A DNA stretch of 64,000 nt from Persicobacter psychrovividus (GTDB lineage: Bacteria > Bacteroidota > Bacteroidia > Cytophagales > Cyclobacteriaceae): positions 1 to 64,000 of the forward strand of contig NZ_AP025296.1 of the NCBI RefSeq assembly GCF_036492425.1, in the 5' to 3' direction. The notes under the pieces were generated by a model. That model was not told the DNA's origin. It was given only the letters and a program-made list of their open reading frames with translations, and searched no databases. The translations under genes were made by a program, and so were the position numbers. Shown here one piece after another: positions 46,604 through 55,511 of this stretch. Every line of letters starts with the position of its first letter. The first letter of the stretch is position 1.

Positions 46604-49600
46604 CTATTTTTTGATCAGTTTAAAGGATTTATCCCCTGCAATGACCACATGGTAGATGCCCGAAGGACAATGCGCAAGATTCAACTGCATTTCGCTGCCT
46701 GAGGCCGTAAGCTGATAAATCAACGCACCCGATGGGCTGAATACCTGAACTTCCACTCCTGCTGCCAGCTCCGTGATCGTCAGTTTTCCTGAAGTTGGGT
46801 TCGGGTAGACATGCCCCACCTGAGCAGCCTCATTGCTTAGGATCACCTCTTCAAATACCACCTTAAAGGTCGCATTGTCGGTGATTCTCGGTGTTTTCCA
46901 AGAGTACACCCCCTGCGAAATATTGAGATCTTCTTCGGGAATTTCCACCTCATTGAAATACACCGCCGCAAGTTCCGATTTTTCAGCAGCTTGGAACTCA
47001 AAGGTAATTTCACGCTTAATTTCTACTTCCAGCATGTCCTCCGTGAGCTCTTCTCCGCCGATCATCAGCAACCCAGGCCCTTCTTTTTCAACGGTAAGTT
47101 CATAGGTGATTTTTTCAAATGTTGCCGCAATGCTGTGTGCTGACATTACCTCAGAGAACGTATAAGACGTTTGCACCGCTACTTCAACACCATCAATCAT
47201 CAAACTTGCAATTCGATAATCGGCTTTGGGTTCAATGCTAAAAGTGATGCTGCCTCCCTCGATGACTGAAAGCTTCGTCGGGTTTAACAACTCAGCCGTA
47301 TTAATTGCGCCATTTTGATCCGAAGAAATCGTGATTTCGTGGGCGTGAATGAGTCCTTTCAAATAAGGTCTGATATTGAGATCCATAGCGGGGATCTGCG
47401 CTAAAAACCAGTCATTTTCAAAATCCCAATCCACAAAAGTAGTGTCGGTTGCTCCTTGCGCAAAGGCAACGGTAGGTAATCCAAACGAAACCGAATCGAT
47501 CCCTGCATTGGCATACACCCCTACGGTCTGAAAATCAAAATAGCTGTTCTTGGTAACCTCCAAATCGCTACCAGCAAATAAGCCGCCAGCACCATCGGTG
47601 CCAGAACCCACTGCCTTGCCATACACCTTTCCAGAAACCCAGCAATTTTCGATGTATATTGGGTCAGGGTCAATAGGGCCAGGAGGTAAGATATCAATCC
47701 AGGGACCAATACCACCGCCGGAAGCAGCATCTCCAGCAATACCACCAACATAGGAGGCACTGTAATCATTCCCTACCGTTCCGGTGACAAAACAATAGCT
47801 GACCGTGGCCCCCATTTCTCCAACAATCCCCCCGACAAGATTCATGGCATTACCGATAGTACCGTTCATAAAGCAGCGGCTGATCGGCGAATCGTTGTGT
47901 CCGGCTATTCCGCCAATTTTATTCGGTCCATCAAACTCTCCATCTTCGACGTTAACACCTAAGATCTCCCCACTGAATGAACAGCTTTCAAGCTTGGCCA
48001 TCGCAAAAACAGTATGCCCATGCGTACCGGCTATACCGCCCACGTTTTCATATCCCTGAATCAACCCATCGATATGGCAATGCATAATCTCGCCAAATTC
48101 ATTTTTACCAAAAATACCACCGACATTCTTTTTACCCAGAATATTCACTTGACTCAAGGTGAGGTTTTTCACTGATGAGGGCACTTCATTCATCGGGTCA
48201 AACCCAAAAGCCTCTGTAAAAAGACCTACATTTTCCCCTTCAGGAAGATTGATGTGTAAACCTGTGATGGTATACCCTTTACCGTCCAGTTTACTGTTCC
48301 AGTTTTGAATCGGCTTAAAGCCATCGCCCAAATGCCACTGTGCCGTTTCGGTCGCGTCAATATCCTGCGTAAGCTCAAAGTAGCTGTTACTGTATTGCGT
48401 GGTATGATAGCTCAGTTGTGCAAGATCCTCAACATCTGAAATCAGATACGGTGACGCTTCGGTACCCGCTCCGGCAAGATTAAGATTACTGCGCAAATGC
48501 ACTTCTACAGGTGCGATTTCTCCACCCTGATAGGTGAAAGTATAGGGGTTTTCAGTAACGAAATTATCATTGATAAACCAGGCATTGAAAGTGTACCCTG
48601 CAAGTGGCTGTACCTGAAGCACTACCTCATCTCCAATGTTTACCCCTCCTGCACCCGTAATAAATTTTACCGCCGGATTTTCTTCTACGGAAATATACCC
48701 ATCGTAAAGTAGCCATTGTAAAAGAGGGCGTGTGTTTACATCAAAGTCAGTGTCCGATTGAATCTCCCACTGGGCATCAAAATTGAAAAAATTGAACTGC
48801 TCCTCAGATTCAAAATCGGAGGTTTCCAAACCAAAGGATTCCTCACTTCCTGCAGAAAATTCCTGTCCTGTGGTGGTCTTGTCCCAGTAAGATAAACGGA
48901 TGTTTCCACCACCTTCCCCAGCAATACCGCCCGCATTCAGGCCATTGACCTCACCAGTGGCAAGGGCAAAAGTGATCGTCCCCTCTTCAATACCAGCAAT
49001 ACCGCCGACGTTCGTTCCTCGGGCATTCACTGAGGCCGAAGAAAAAACATGATCCATCGTGCTGCTCGATCCCTGCGACCGCCCCACGATACCTCCGACG
49101 GCATCATTACCTGCTACCGATCCCGACACCACCACCTGATGGATCTCTCCATTACTATATACACTACTTGTTCCAACCAGTGCACCGGTACCGTCGCCCC
49201 CATTAATGGCTACATCTTTCAAACAAAGGTAATCTACAGAGGCGCCATCTATATATCCAAAAAGTCCAACATTGGAAGCCTTGGGTCTGTTGATCGTCAG
49301 GCCGGAAATCACGTGCTTGTTGCCGTGCAATACACCCTTGAAAGGTTTGTCGGGATGTCCCGCAGGACTAAAGCCTAATCCCCCATTCCAATCCGCTGTT
49401 GCTGAGGCATCAATATCAGCCATTAATATAAAATATTTCTGATAATTGCCCTCTAAATTTGCCATATAGGCCAATTCTGACAGCGTTCTAATTTCAAAAG
49501 GGTCCTCATATGAACCATCACCACCACTGAACAATGGCCCCTGCTGTTCCTCAAACACTGCGGTGTATTTTGTCGAGCTCATCGCTGACAATGTGAAATT

Positions 49601-50716
49601 ATATGCTGCATCGGTAGAGATCACAGTCCCGTGGGCATCTTCCCATTGTACAAACTGGTACCCTCGGGATGAAGTCGCCGATAAAGTAACCTGATCATTC
49701 AGGTTATAGCCACCACCACCTGAAAGTACCGCTGCTCCAGATACCGGCTCCGAAGTAACCGCAACGGCCATCTCGTATAACTGCCACATGAAATAGGGCC
49801 GTTGATTGGTATCAACCTCAGGAAGGTTTCCATAATCCCATGTGGTCCCAATGCCTATCCCAAAGATATTGTTTTCATCCAAAAATTCACTGGTAGTTCG
49901 TCCGGTAATCCCTCGAATTGGGAACCCATCGACCTCTTCGGCCTGCCCTACCCCAGCGGTTTCCGCATCAAAGTAACATTGGGAGACACTACCCGAAAGA
50001 CCTGAAAGTGAAATAGTGAAGCCACCAATCAAGGCGTTAATATTTTCCGTTCCACTGGCATTACTCACTGGCCCAAAAGCATAAGACTGCATCAGGCTAC
50101 CACTGGAAAATTTTCCGATCAGCCCTCCGCCATTCTGCCAAGATTCCGAGCTCACACAGATGACCTCCGCCCCCGAGTAACAGTTTGAAACTACCCCGTT
50201 GGATACAGCAATCAGGCCTCCGACATTGGTACCCGAAATTCTTCCAGTGGTAAAACATTCCGAGATGGTAGAAGTGGACCCCATATAGCCAACAAGTCCT
50301 CCGGCATTCCCCAGAACGTTAATATCCAGCCCCGTCAGGCCAAGCTGATCCACCTTTGCGCCATTCAGTCCATAGAAAAAAGCGGCAAAACTTCCTGGTC
50401 CGTCATAATGGATATTTGAAATGGTATAGCCATTCCCACGAAAGCTTCCGCGAAAATAATAGCTCCCCCCAATAGGTGAAAAATCATCCCATTCGCTGCA
50501 ATCAATATCAGCCATCAAACTATAATGGAGGTCGAATCGCTCGGTGGAAGGTTCTTCGCCCACGGTTCCGAGCGACAACCATTTGAGGTGTTCAAGATTT
50601 TCAATCAGATAGGGATTTGCCTCAGAACCATCACCATTTACGGGCATGGTCTGAGCAAAACTGATCACCGACCAAAAGGTGGCCATCAGCAGTCCACAAT
50701 AAAACTTAAATTTCAT
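46604..50716 (-). CDS. Large GLUG-repeat surface protein with T9SS sorting domain
   Basis: A 1370-residue secreted protein with a signal peptide ending S-F-A-Q. It has three large blocks of GLUG-type repeats (G-G-L-V-G, G-G-I-A-G and variants) predicted to form a beta-helix. Each block starts with the same pattern, G-x-G-S/T-x-x-x-P-F/Y-x-I (near residues 28, 398 and 752). Between and after the blocks are bacterial-repeat/Ig-like domains with G-Y-x-F-x-x-W motifs. The T9SS domain at the end has V-Y-P-N-P and C-P-S-G-I-Y. GLUG proteins are commonly adhesins or proteolysis-linked surface proteins. It follows the SusD gene by 82 bases and is the last gene of the protease-SusCD array. Confidence 0.88.
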   Translation of the reverse strand: MKFKFYCGLLMATFWSVISFAQTMPVNGDGSEANPYLIENLEHLKWLSLGTVGEEPSTERFDLHYSLMADIDCSEWDDFSPIGGSYYFRGSFRGNGYTISNIHYDGPGSFAAFFYGLNGAKVDQLGLTGLDINVLGNAGGLVGYMGSTSTISECFTTGRISGTNVGGLIAVSNGVVSNCYSGAEVICVSSESWQNGGGLIGKFSSGSLMQSYAFGPVSNASGTENINALIGGFTISLSGLSGSVSQCYFDAETAGVGQAEEVDGFPIRGITGRTTSEFLDENNIFGIGIGTTWDYGNLPEVDTNQRPYFMWQLYEMAVAVTSEPVSGAAVLSGGGGYNLNDQVTLSATSSRGYQFVQWEDAHGTVISTDAAYNFTLSAMSSTKYTAVFEEQQGPLFSGGDGSYEDPFEIRTLSELAYMANLEGNYQKYFILMADIDASATADWNGGLGFSPAGHPDKPFKGVLHGNKHVISGLTINRPKASNVGLFGYIDGASVDYLCLKDVAINGGDGTGALVGTSSVYSNGEIHQVVVSGSVAGNDAVGGIVGRSQGSSSTMDHVFSSASVNARGTNVGGIAGIEEGTITFALATGEVNGLNAGGIAGEGGGNIRLSYWDKTTTGQEFSAGSEESFGLETSDFESEEQFNFFNFDAQWEIQSDTDFDVNTRPLLQWLLYDGYISVEENPAVKFITGAGGVNIGDEVVLQVQPLAGYTFNAWFINDNFVTENPYTFTYQGGEIAPVEVHLRSNLNLAGAGTEASPYLISDVEDLAQLSYHTTQYSNSYFELTQDIDATETAQWHLGDGFKPIQNWNSKLDGKGYTITGLHINLPEGENVGLFTEAFGFDPMNEVPSSVKNLTLSQVNILGKKNVGGIFGKNEFGEIMHCHIDGLIQGYENVGGIAGTHGHTVFAMAKLESCSFSGEILGVNVEDGEFDGPNKIGGIAGHNDSPISRCFMNGTIGNAMNLVGGIVGEMGATVSYCFVTGTVGNDYSASYVGGIAGDAASGGGIGPWIDILPPGPIDPDPIYIENCWVSGKVYGKAVGSGTDGAGGLFAGSDLEVTKNSYFDFQTVGVYANAGIDSVSFGLPTVAFAQGATDTTFVDWDFENDWFLAQIPAMDLNIRPYLKGLIHAHEITISSDQNGAINTAELLNPTKLSVIEGGSITFSIEPKADYRIASLMIDGVEVAVQTSYTFSEVMSAHSIAATFEKITYELTVEKEGPGLLMIGGEELTEDMLEVEIKREITFEFQAAEKSELAAVYFNEVEIPEEDLNISQGVYSWKTPRITDNATFKVVFEEVILSNEAAQVGHVYPNPTSGKLTITELAAGVEVQVFSPSGALIYQLTASGSEMQLNLAHCPSGIYHVVIAGDKSFKLIKK

Positions 50717-50798
50717 AAGCTAAAGGTTTAAGGTTAATATTTATTTCAGTAAAATGCCCGGCAGCGAATGATCCTCCAAAAGCCACCGAGCCAAACAA

Positions 50799-52319
50799 TT
50801 ATTTCAGCGGATTCTGATCCTGGGCATTAATCGCCGTATTGGCGTCAAGCTCCGATTGCGGAATCTGCATGATCCATTGCGGATCCCCAGCTCGGAGGTT
50901 CATCACCCGTGCCATTCCAGGGTCGTGGGTTTTATCCCTTTGCAGGTCTTCGCCATTTCTCATCATGTCAAAAAAGCGGTGCCCCTCTCCCCAGAGTTCG
51001 AGGCGGCGTTGCAGTAATATTTGTTCGATCAGCTGATCACCCGAGAGGATCCTTTCCGAATAATTGGCAAGCCTGTTTTGCATCAGCATCTTCAGGTCTG
51101 CACGGGCAGCAGCCTCGTCGCCCATATGGAAGGAAGCCTCCCCACGGTTGAGGTAAAGCTCCTCCATCCGCATCAGGACATAATCACCTTCCCAGGCTTG
51201 ATTTTTCAGTAAAAATTTACGGGTAGCCTGTGTTGGCCAGACGAAATTTCCTGCTGCATCGAGTTCATAATCGCGGTCAGCAAACACATTGTAGCGCACA
51301 TCGTTGGTGGTCAGTTCAGCATATAATGTTGCGGAGATTTTCTTCATCGAGCCCAGGGTAGCATAGCCGCCAGCAAAAGGGTCAATGTGAGAGAAGAAGG
51401 AAGCGTAAAGCGTCGTTTGTGCGCCGTTAATGGCCAGTCCCCATACCCATGCTGGGTTGTAGACGTTGTTAAAACCATCCAAATACGACTGTGCAGGCAT
51501 CACATAATGCCCCTGTTCCTGGGCAGAAGAGATGGCTAAATCAGCAAACTCATGCGCCTTTTCCCATTCATTGGTCACCAGGTACACACGTGAAAGCAGT
51601 CCCGCAACTACCGCATGACTGATGTGTGAATGGTGTTTGCGCGGCACCGAAACCACCTCGTCTTCCTTCTGGTCATTGTTTTCCGTTTTTTCTTCCAACA
51701 GATCAAGCGCCTCAAGGTAGTCATCTTTGATCTGATCATAGACGGTGGTCAGTGGTGCGCGCGGTAATTGCTCAAGCTCAGCCGTTAATTTGACAGGAAT
51801 ACCCGGGGCATTTTCATGCCCTACAAAAGTCTGCTGAAACACCTGCACCAAACGGTGGTGGCCATACGCACGAATAGCCAAAGCCTGCCCTTTCACATAA
51901 GCTTTTTCATGCTTGTTTCCTTGCGAAGTGTCAATAGAGTTGATGATTTGATTCGCCTGAAAAATCAGCTGATAATAATACGACCAGATATTGGCAGGAC
52001 GCCCGTGGGTTTCTGCTCTCGAAAATTCAATGCCATAATCGTTGGCAAACCAGTTATGCCCCAGCGAATGCAGGGCCATGTCATCGCAACGCAGGTCCAG
52101 GGCCAAATTAATCGCCATTTCTCCGAAAGTATCATGACTGCCAGCCAAATACATATAACGATACAACCCATTGAGGGCAATTTCCTGCCCCTTGACGGTA
52201 GAAAGCAGCTCGTCGGAGGGAATAGCATCAGAAGGGTCACGGTCGAGGTAATCCTTGGAGCAGCCCAGGGTAAACACCCCCATAGCCACCAATAATATGA
52301 GATATAATAATTTTTTCAT
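50799..52319 (-). CDS. SusD/RagB-family lipoprotein (third copy)
   Basis: A 506-residue outer-membrane lipoprotein. The start at 52319 (M-K-K-L-L-Y) is preferred to 52337 because it lies 4 bases after the SusC stop and gives a clean signal ending L-G-C20. The sequence then reads S-K-D-Y-L-D-R-D-P, with helices of the TPR-like core and the C-terminal R-R-L-E-L-W-G-E-G-H-R-F-F-D-M-M-R motif. Because the array also encodes a giant protease, its ligand may be peptides, as for RagB, rather than glycans. That is an inference. Confidence 0.94.
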   Translation of the reverse strand: MKKLLYLILLVAMGVFTLGCSKDYLDRDPSDAIPSDELLSTVKGQEIALNGLYRYMYLAGSHDTFGEMAINLALDLRCDDMALHSLGHNWFANDYGIEFSRAETHGRPANIWSYYYQLIFQANQIINSIDTSQGNKHEKAYVKGQALAIRAYGHHRLVQVFQQTFVGHENAPGIPVKLTAELEQLPRAPLTTVYDQIKDDYLEALDLLEEKTENNDQKEDEVVSVPRKHHSHISHAVVAGLLSRVYLVTNEWEKAHEFADLAISSAQEQGHYVMPAQSYLDGFNNVYNPAWVWGLAINGAQTTLYASFFSHIDPFAGGYATLGSMKKISATLYAELTTNDVRYNVFADRDYELDAAGNFVWPTQATRKFLLKNQAWEGDYVLMRMEELYLNRGEASFHMGDEAAARADLKMLMQNRLANYSERILSGDQLIEQILLQRRLELWGEGHRFFDMMRNGEDLQRDKTHDPGMARVMNLRAGDPQWIMQIPQSELDANTAINAQDQNPLK

Positions 52320-52323
52320 TTTC

Positions 52324-55300
52324 TTAAAATTTAACATCCAAACCTAATGACATCGTGCGAATGGGGTAATAGCCATTGTTCATATAGCCGTCCGCTGAAG
52401 CAGTGCCGGGGAAATAGCCCTGCATGGAAGAAAAGGTGAACAGGTTGTCCACGGCAAAACTAATTCGCAGATTATCCATGTGGATCGCTTTGGCGGTCCG
52501 CTCGGGGAGGGTATAACCGAAAGTGATATTTCTGATGGTGGCATAGCTGGCGTCGCTGAGGAACCTGCTCGAGGTACTCACCAAGTTGCTGTTGTCGATT
52601 TCAATTCTTGGCACATCTGTCACCTGCCCTTCTTCGCGCCAGGCATTTTTAATATCCGAATGCATAGCCACCCCAAAGCTTGGGTTCATTAACTGATGGT
52701 AACCTGAATTGTAAACCTCACCACCGAGCTGGTAATTGAGCATCACCGATAGGTCAAACTGTCGGTAGTTGAACCGCTGATTGATAAATCCGGTCAGGTC
52801 GGCCATTGCTGAGCCCACAAAATAACGATCGGCATCATTGGGGTCAGTGGTTACTCCCCTGCCGAGTCCTTCGCCCAAATCTTTGTAATACATGGCATCT
52901 CCGGTTTGTGGGTTTACGCCGGCATAGTCGAACATATAGAAATCGTAATAGGACCTGCCAACCTCCAGGCGCTTGGAAGAAGATAACATGACCACCTCTT
53001 GCGGTAGTTCCGTAATTTTATTCTTCATGTGTGTGGCTGCAAAATCCATGTTCCAGCGGAAATTGGTGGTTTTCAGCAGCGTCATGGAAAGGTTAAACTC
53101 CAGCCCGTAGTTTTTCATTCCTCCGATATTAGCCGACTGCCCACCCCAGCCATTGGAAGGGGCCACGGGCATGGTGAAGATCAAATCTTTGGAAGCATTG
53201 TTGAAGTACTCTATGCTTCCGGAAAATTTATTGTTCAGTAAGCTGAAATCCAGGCCAATGTTGGTCGCCTGCCGCTTTTCCCAGGTCAAATCGCGGTTGG
53301 CCAGATAGGTCATCCGGCCACCGTATTCCGAATTATTCGGGTAGGTGAGGTTATAATTGTCGCGATAGATATAATAATTCGTGCCCAGGTTTTCATTCCC
53401 CTGTTCACCTATCGAGCCTCGCAACTGCAAGCTGTTTACCCAACGGAGGGAATTCATAAAATCCTCTTTATGGAGCGCCCAGGATCCCCCTATGGCCCAG
53501 AAGTTGCCCCATCGCGATTCTGGTGCAAGCCTTGAGGTCCCATCCCGACGAAAGCTCAGTGAGCCAAAGTACTTTTCGTTATAGTTATATTCAAAGCGGG
53601 AAAGATAGGATTCAATCACGTGCTCATCCACCCACGAACTGGCAAAAGTAGGGTGAGAGCCCACGCCAAGTTCCGGAAGACCCGCCACGGGAAATCCCTG
53701 TGTGGTGCCGGTTAATCCTTTTTGTTGATAGTAGTAATTTTCATGTCCCACCAACCCACTGACATTGTGCTTTCCGAAGCTGTTCTGATAGGAAAGTAGC
53801 TGATTGACCGTCAGGGTGGTGTATTCATTATCGGTACGCGATGACCGGCCATCTACATTATCGGCATCGCCGTAGAGGCTGTTTTGATGGGTAATTGAAT
53901 TTCGGTTGACATAATCCAGCGTCACATTGGTACGGGCGGAAAAGTGATCGTTAAATTTCACATTCAGGTAAGTCCTTCCCGAAATAGCATTGTTGGTATA
54001 GCCAATAACATCGAGCGTGGTGGTACCTACCGCATTAGAATTGCCGAGGTAAGGACGTGATCCAGCGTAATCGTAAATCTTTTCTCCGGCATCGTCGAGC
54101 AGGAAGCTGCCATCCTCTTCACGCTGATATACCGGATAAATTGGTGCGATGGTATTGGCGAAGAAAAACGGATTGGAAGCCGTGGTATTGCCTGTACTTG
54201 CACCTCTGGATTCTGTGAAAGTATAAGAAAGGTTGGCACCGGCATTCAGCCATTTTTTGATGTCTGAATTTACATTTACACGCGTAGAAAAGCGTTCGAA
54301 GCCTGTATTTGTCGCCACACCATCTTCATTCAAATAGCCGAAAGAAACAAAATAATCCGTGGTGTTGGCAGCTCCGCTCATTGCAATTGAATACTCCTGC
54401 CGCAGTGCCGCCGAAAAAAGTTCATCCTCCCAATTGTCGCCATACAGAGCATTCGCACCGGCATTCATCTGTCCCGTTGTGGGGTCAATCAACAAGCTGT
54501 CGGCGACATCAAAAGCATTATAGCCCCCGAGTTGCTGCACGAGGTTTCTTCGGTAACCCGCAAACATTGGGTGTGAATACACCGGATGCTGCCCCGAGGC
54601 AATCAGGCGGGCATCTTCCTCGGCAATATCCGCTGCCATAAGGTTGTTTTTGTAACCTTCCCATTGTGCTTCATAATAATCTTTTTGCCCAAGGCGGTCG
54701 TAGCCTCTCATGGCCCGCTGTGCAATACCCGTTCGGGATTTAAACTGAATGGATCCTTGCCCACTTTTTCCTTTTTTAGTGGTGATCATCACTACCCCAT
54801 TTGCTGCACGCGAGCCATAAAGTGCTGTAGCTGCCGCATCTTTGAGGACCGTCATCGACTCAATATCCGCAGGGTTGAGGTTATTCATCGCCCCGCCAAA
54901 AGGAACACCATCCACCACATACAATGGTGCCGAGGAAGCATTTACGGAGCCAATTCCACGAATCTGGATGGAAGTCCCTGAGCCCGGCTGCCCACTCACC
55001 CCAGACACTTGAACCCCAGCTACGGCCCCCTCCAGGGCGTTCTGAACATTGGAAACCTGCAGTTTTTCGATATGATCCTTTTTAACCGTTGCGGCTGATC
55101 CTGTGAAAGATGATTTTTTTTGTTCGCCATAAGCGACCACCATTACTTCCTCAAGTTCGGTGGCGTCGGCATTCAGGTAAACTTGTATGTTGGACTGATT
55201 GCCCACCTTCACGACCTCGCTGGTATATCCTATAAATGAAAATGAAAGAACGGTTTCAGCAGCAGGCACCTCGAGCGTAAATGCACCATTGATATCGGTA

Positions 55301-55455
55301 ACGGTACCAGTAGCCGTTCCCTGAATAACAACATTTGCCCCGAGGATGGGCTCGCCACTTTCTTTATCGTTGACCTGCCCCTTGACCTGAATCTGGGCGA
55401 TCGTCTGCGTGATCCCGAACAGGGAAAACAGCAGGACTAAATATATTTTTTTCAT
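52324..55455 (-). CDS. SusC/RagA-family TonB-dependent transporter (third copy)
   Basis: A 1043-residue outer-membrane transporter. The start at 55455 (M-K-K-I-Y-L) is preferred to 55476 because it begins the signal peptide (ends T-I-A-Q). Then follow the carboxypeptidase-D-regulatory-like domain (G-Q-V-N-D-K...G-A-F-T-L-E-V), plug with A-T-A-L-Y-G-S-R-A-A-N-G-V, and barrel ending L-G-L-D-V-K-F. It lies 57 bases after the protease gene, 4 bases before SusD, and has a hairpin 26 nt upstream of its start. Confidence 0.95.
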   Translation of the reverse strand: MKKIYLVLLFSLFGITQTIAQIQVKGQVNDKESGEPILGANVVIQGTATGTVTDINGAFTLEVPAAETVLSFSFIGYTSEVVKVGNQSNIQVYLNADATELEEVMVVAYGEQKKSSFTGSAATVKKDHIEKLQVSNVQNALEGAVAGVQVSGVSGQPGSGTSIQIRGIGSVNASSAPLYVVDGVPFGGAMNNLNPADIESMTVLKDAAATALYGSRAANGVVMITTKKGKSGQGSIQFKSRTGIAQRAMRGYDRLGQKDYYEAQWEGYKNNLMAADIAEEDARLIASGQHPVYSHPMFAGYRRNLVQQLGGYNAFDVADSLLIDPTTGQMNAGANALYGDNWEDELFSAALRQEYSIAMSGAANTTDYFVSFGYLNEDGVATNTGFERFSTRVNVNSDIKKWLNAGANLSYTFTESRGASTGNTTASNPFFFANTIAPIYPVYQREEDGSFLLDDAGEKIYDYAGSRPYLGNSNAVGTTTLDVIGYTNNAISGRTYLNVKFNDHFSARTNVTLDYVNRNSITHQNSLYGDADNVDGRSSRTDNEYTTLTVNQLLSYQNSFGKHNVSGLVGHENYYYQQKGLTGTTQGFPVAGLPELGVGSHPTFASSWVDEHVIESYLSRFEYNYNEKYFGSLSFRRDGTSRLAPESRWGNFWAIGGSWALHKEDFMNSLRWVNSLQLRGSIGEQGNENLGTNYYIYRDNYNLTYPNNSEYGGRMTYLANRDLTWEKRQATNIGLDFSLLNNKFSGSIEYFNNASKDLIFTMPVAPSNGWGGQSANIGGMKNYGLEFNLSMTLLKTTNFRWNMDFAATHMKNKITELPQEVVMLSSSKRLEVGRSYYDFYMFDYAGVNPQTGDAMYYKDLGEGLGRGVTTDPNDADRYFVGSAMADLTGFINQRFNYRQFDLSVMLNYQLGGEVYNSGYHQLMNPSFGVAMHSDIKNAWREEGQVTDVPRIEIDNSNLVSTSSRFLSDASYATIRNITFGYTLPERTAKAIHMDNLRISFAVDNLFTFSSMQGYFPGTASADGYMNNGYYPIRTMSLGLDVKF

Positions 55456-55481
55456 AAAGTTGAATCTTAACGCCAAAAGAT

Positions 55482-55503
55482 GGGGAGGCAGGAATACCTC
55501 CCC
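55482..55503 (-). promoter_or_regulatory. Intercistronic hairpin between protease and SusC genes
   Basis: Arms ggggagg (55482-55488) and cctcccc (55497-55503) form a 7-bp GC stem with an 8-base loop. Only a short T run follows on the minus strand. It occupies the same place relative to SusC as the hairpin at 12797-12820. Confidence 0.6.
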
Positions 55504-55511
55504 TAAAAATG

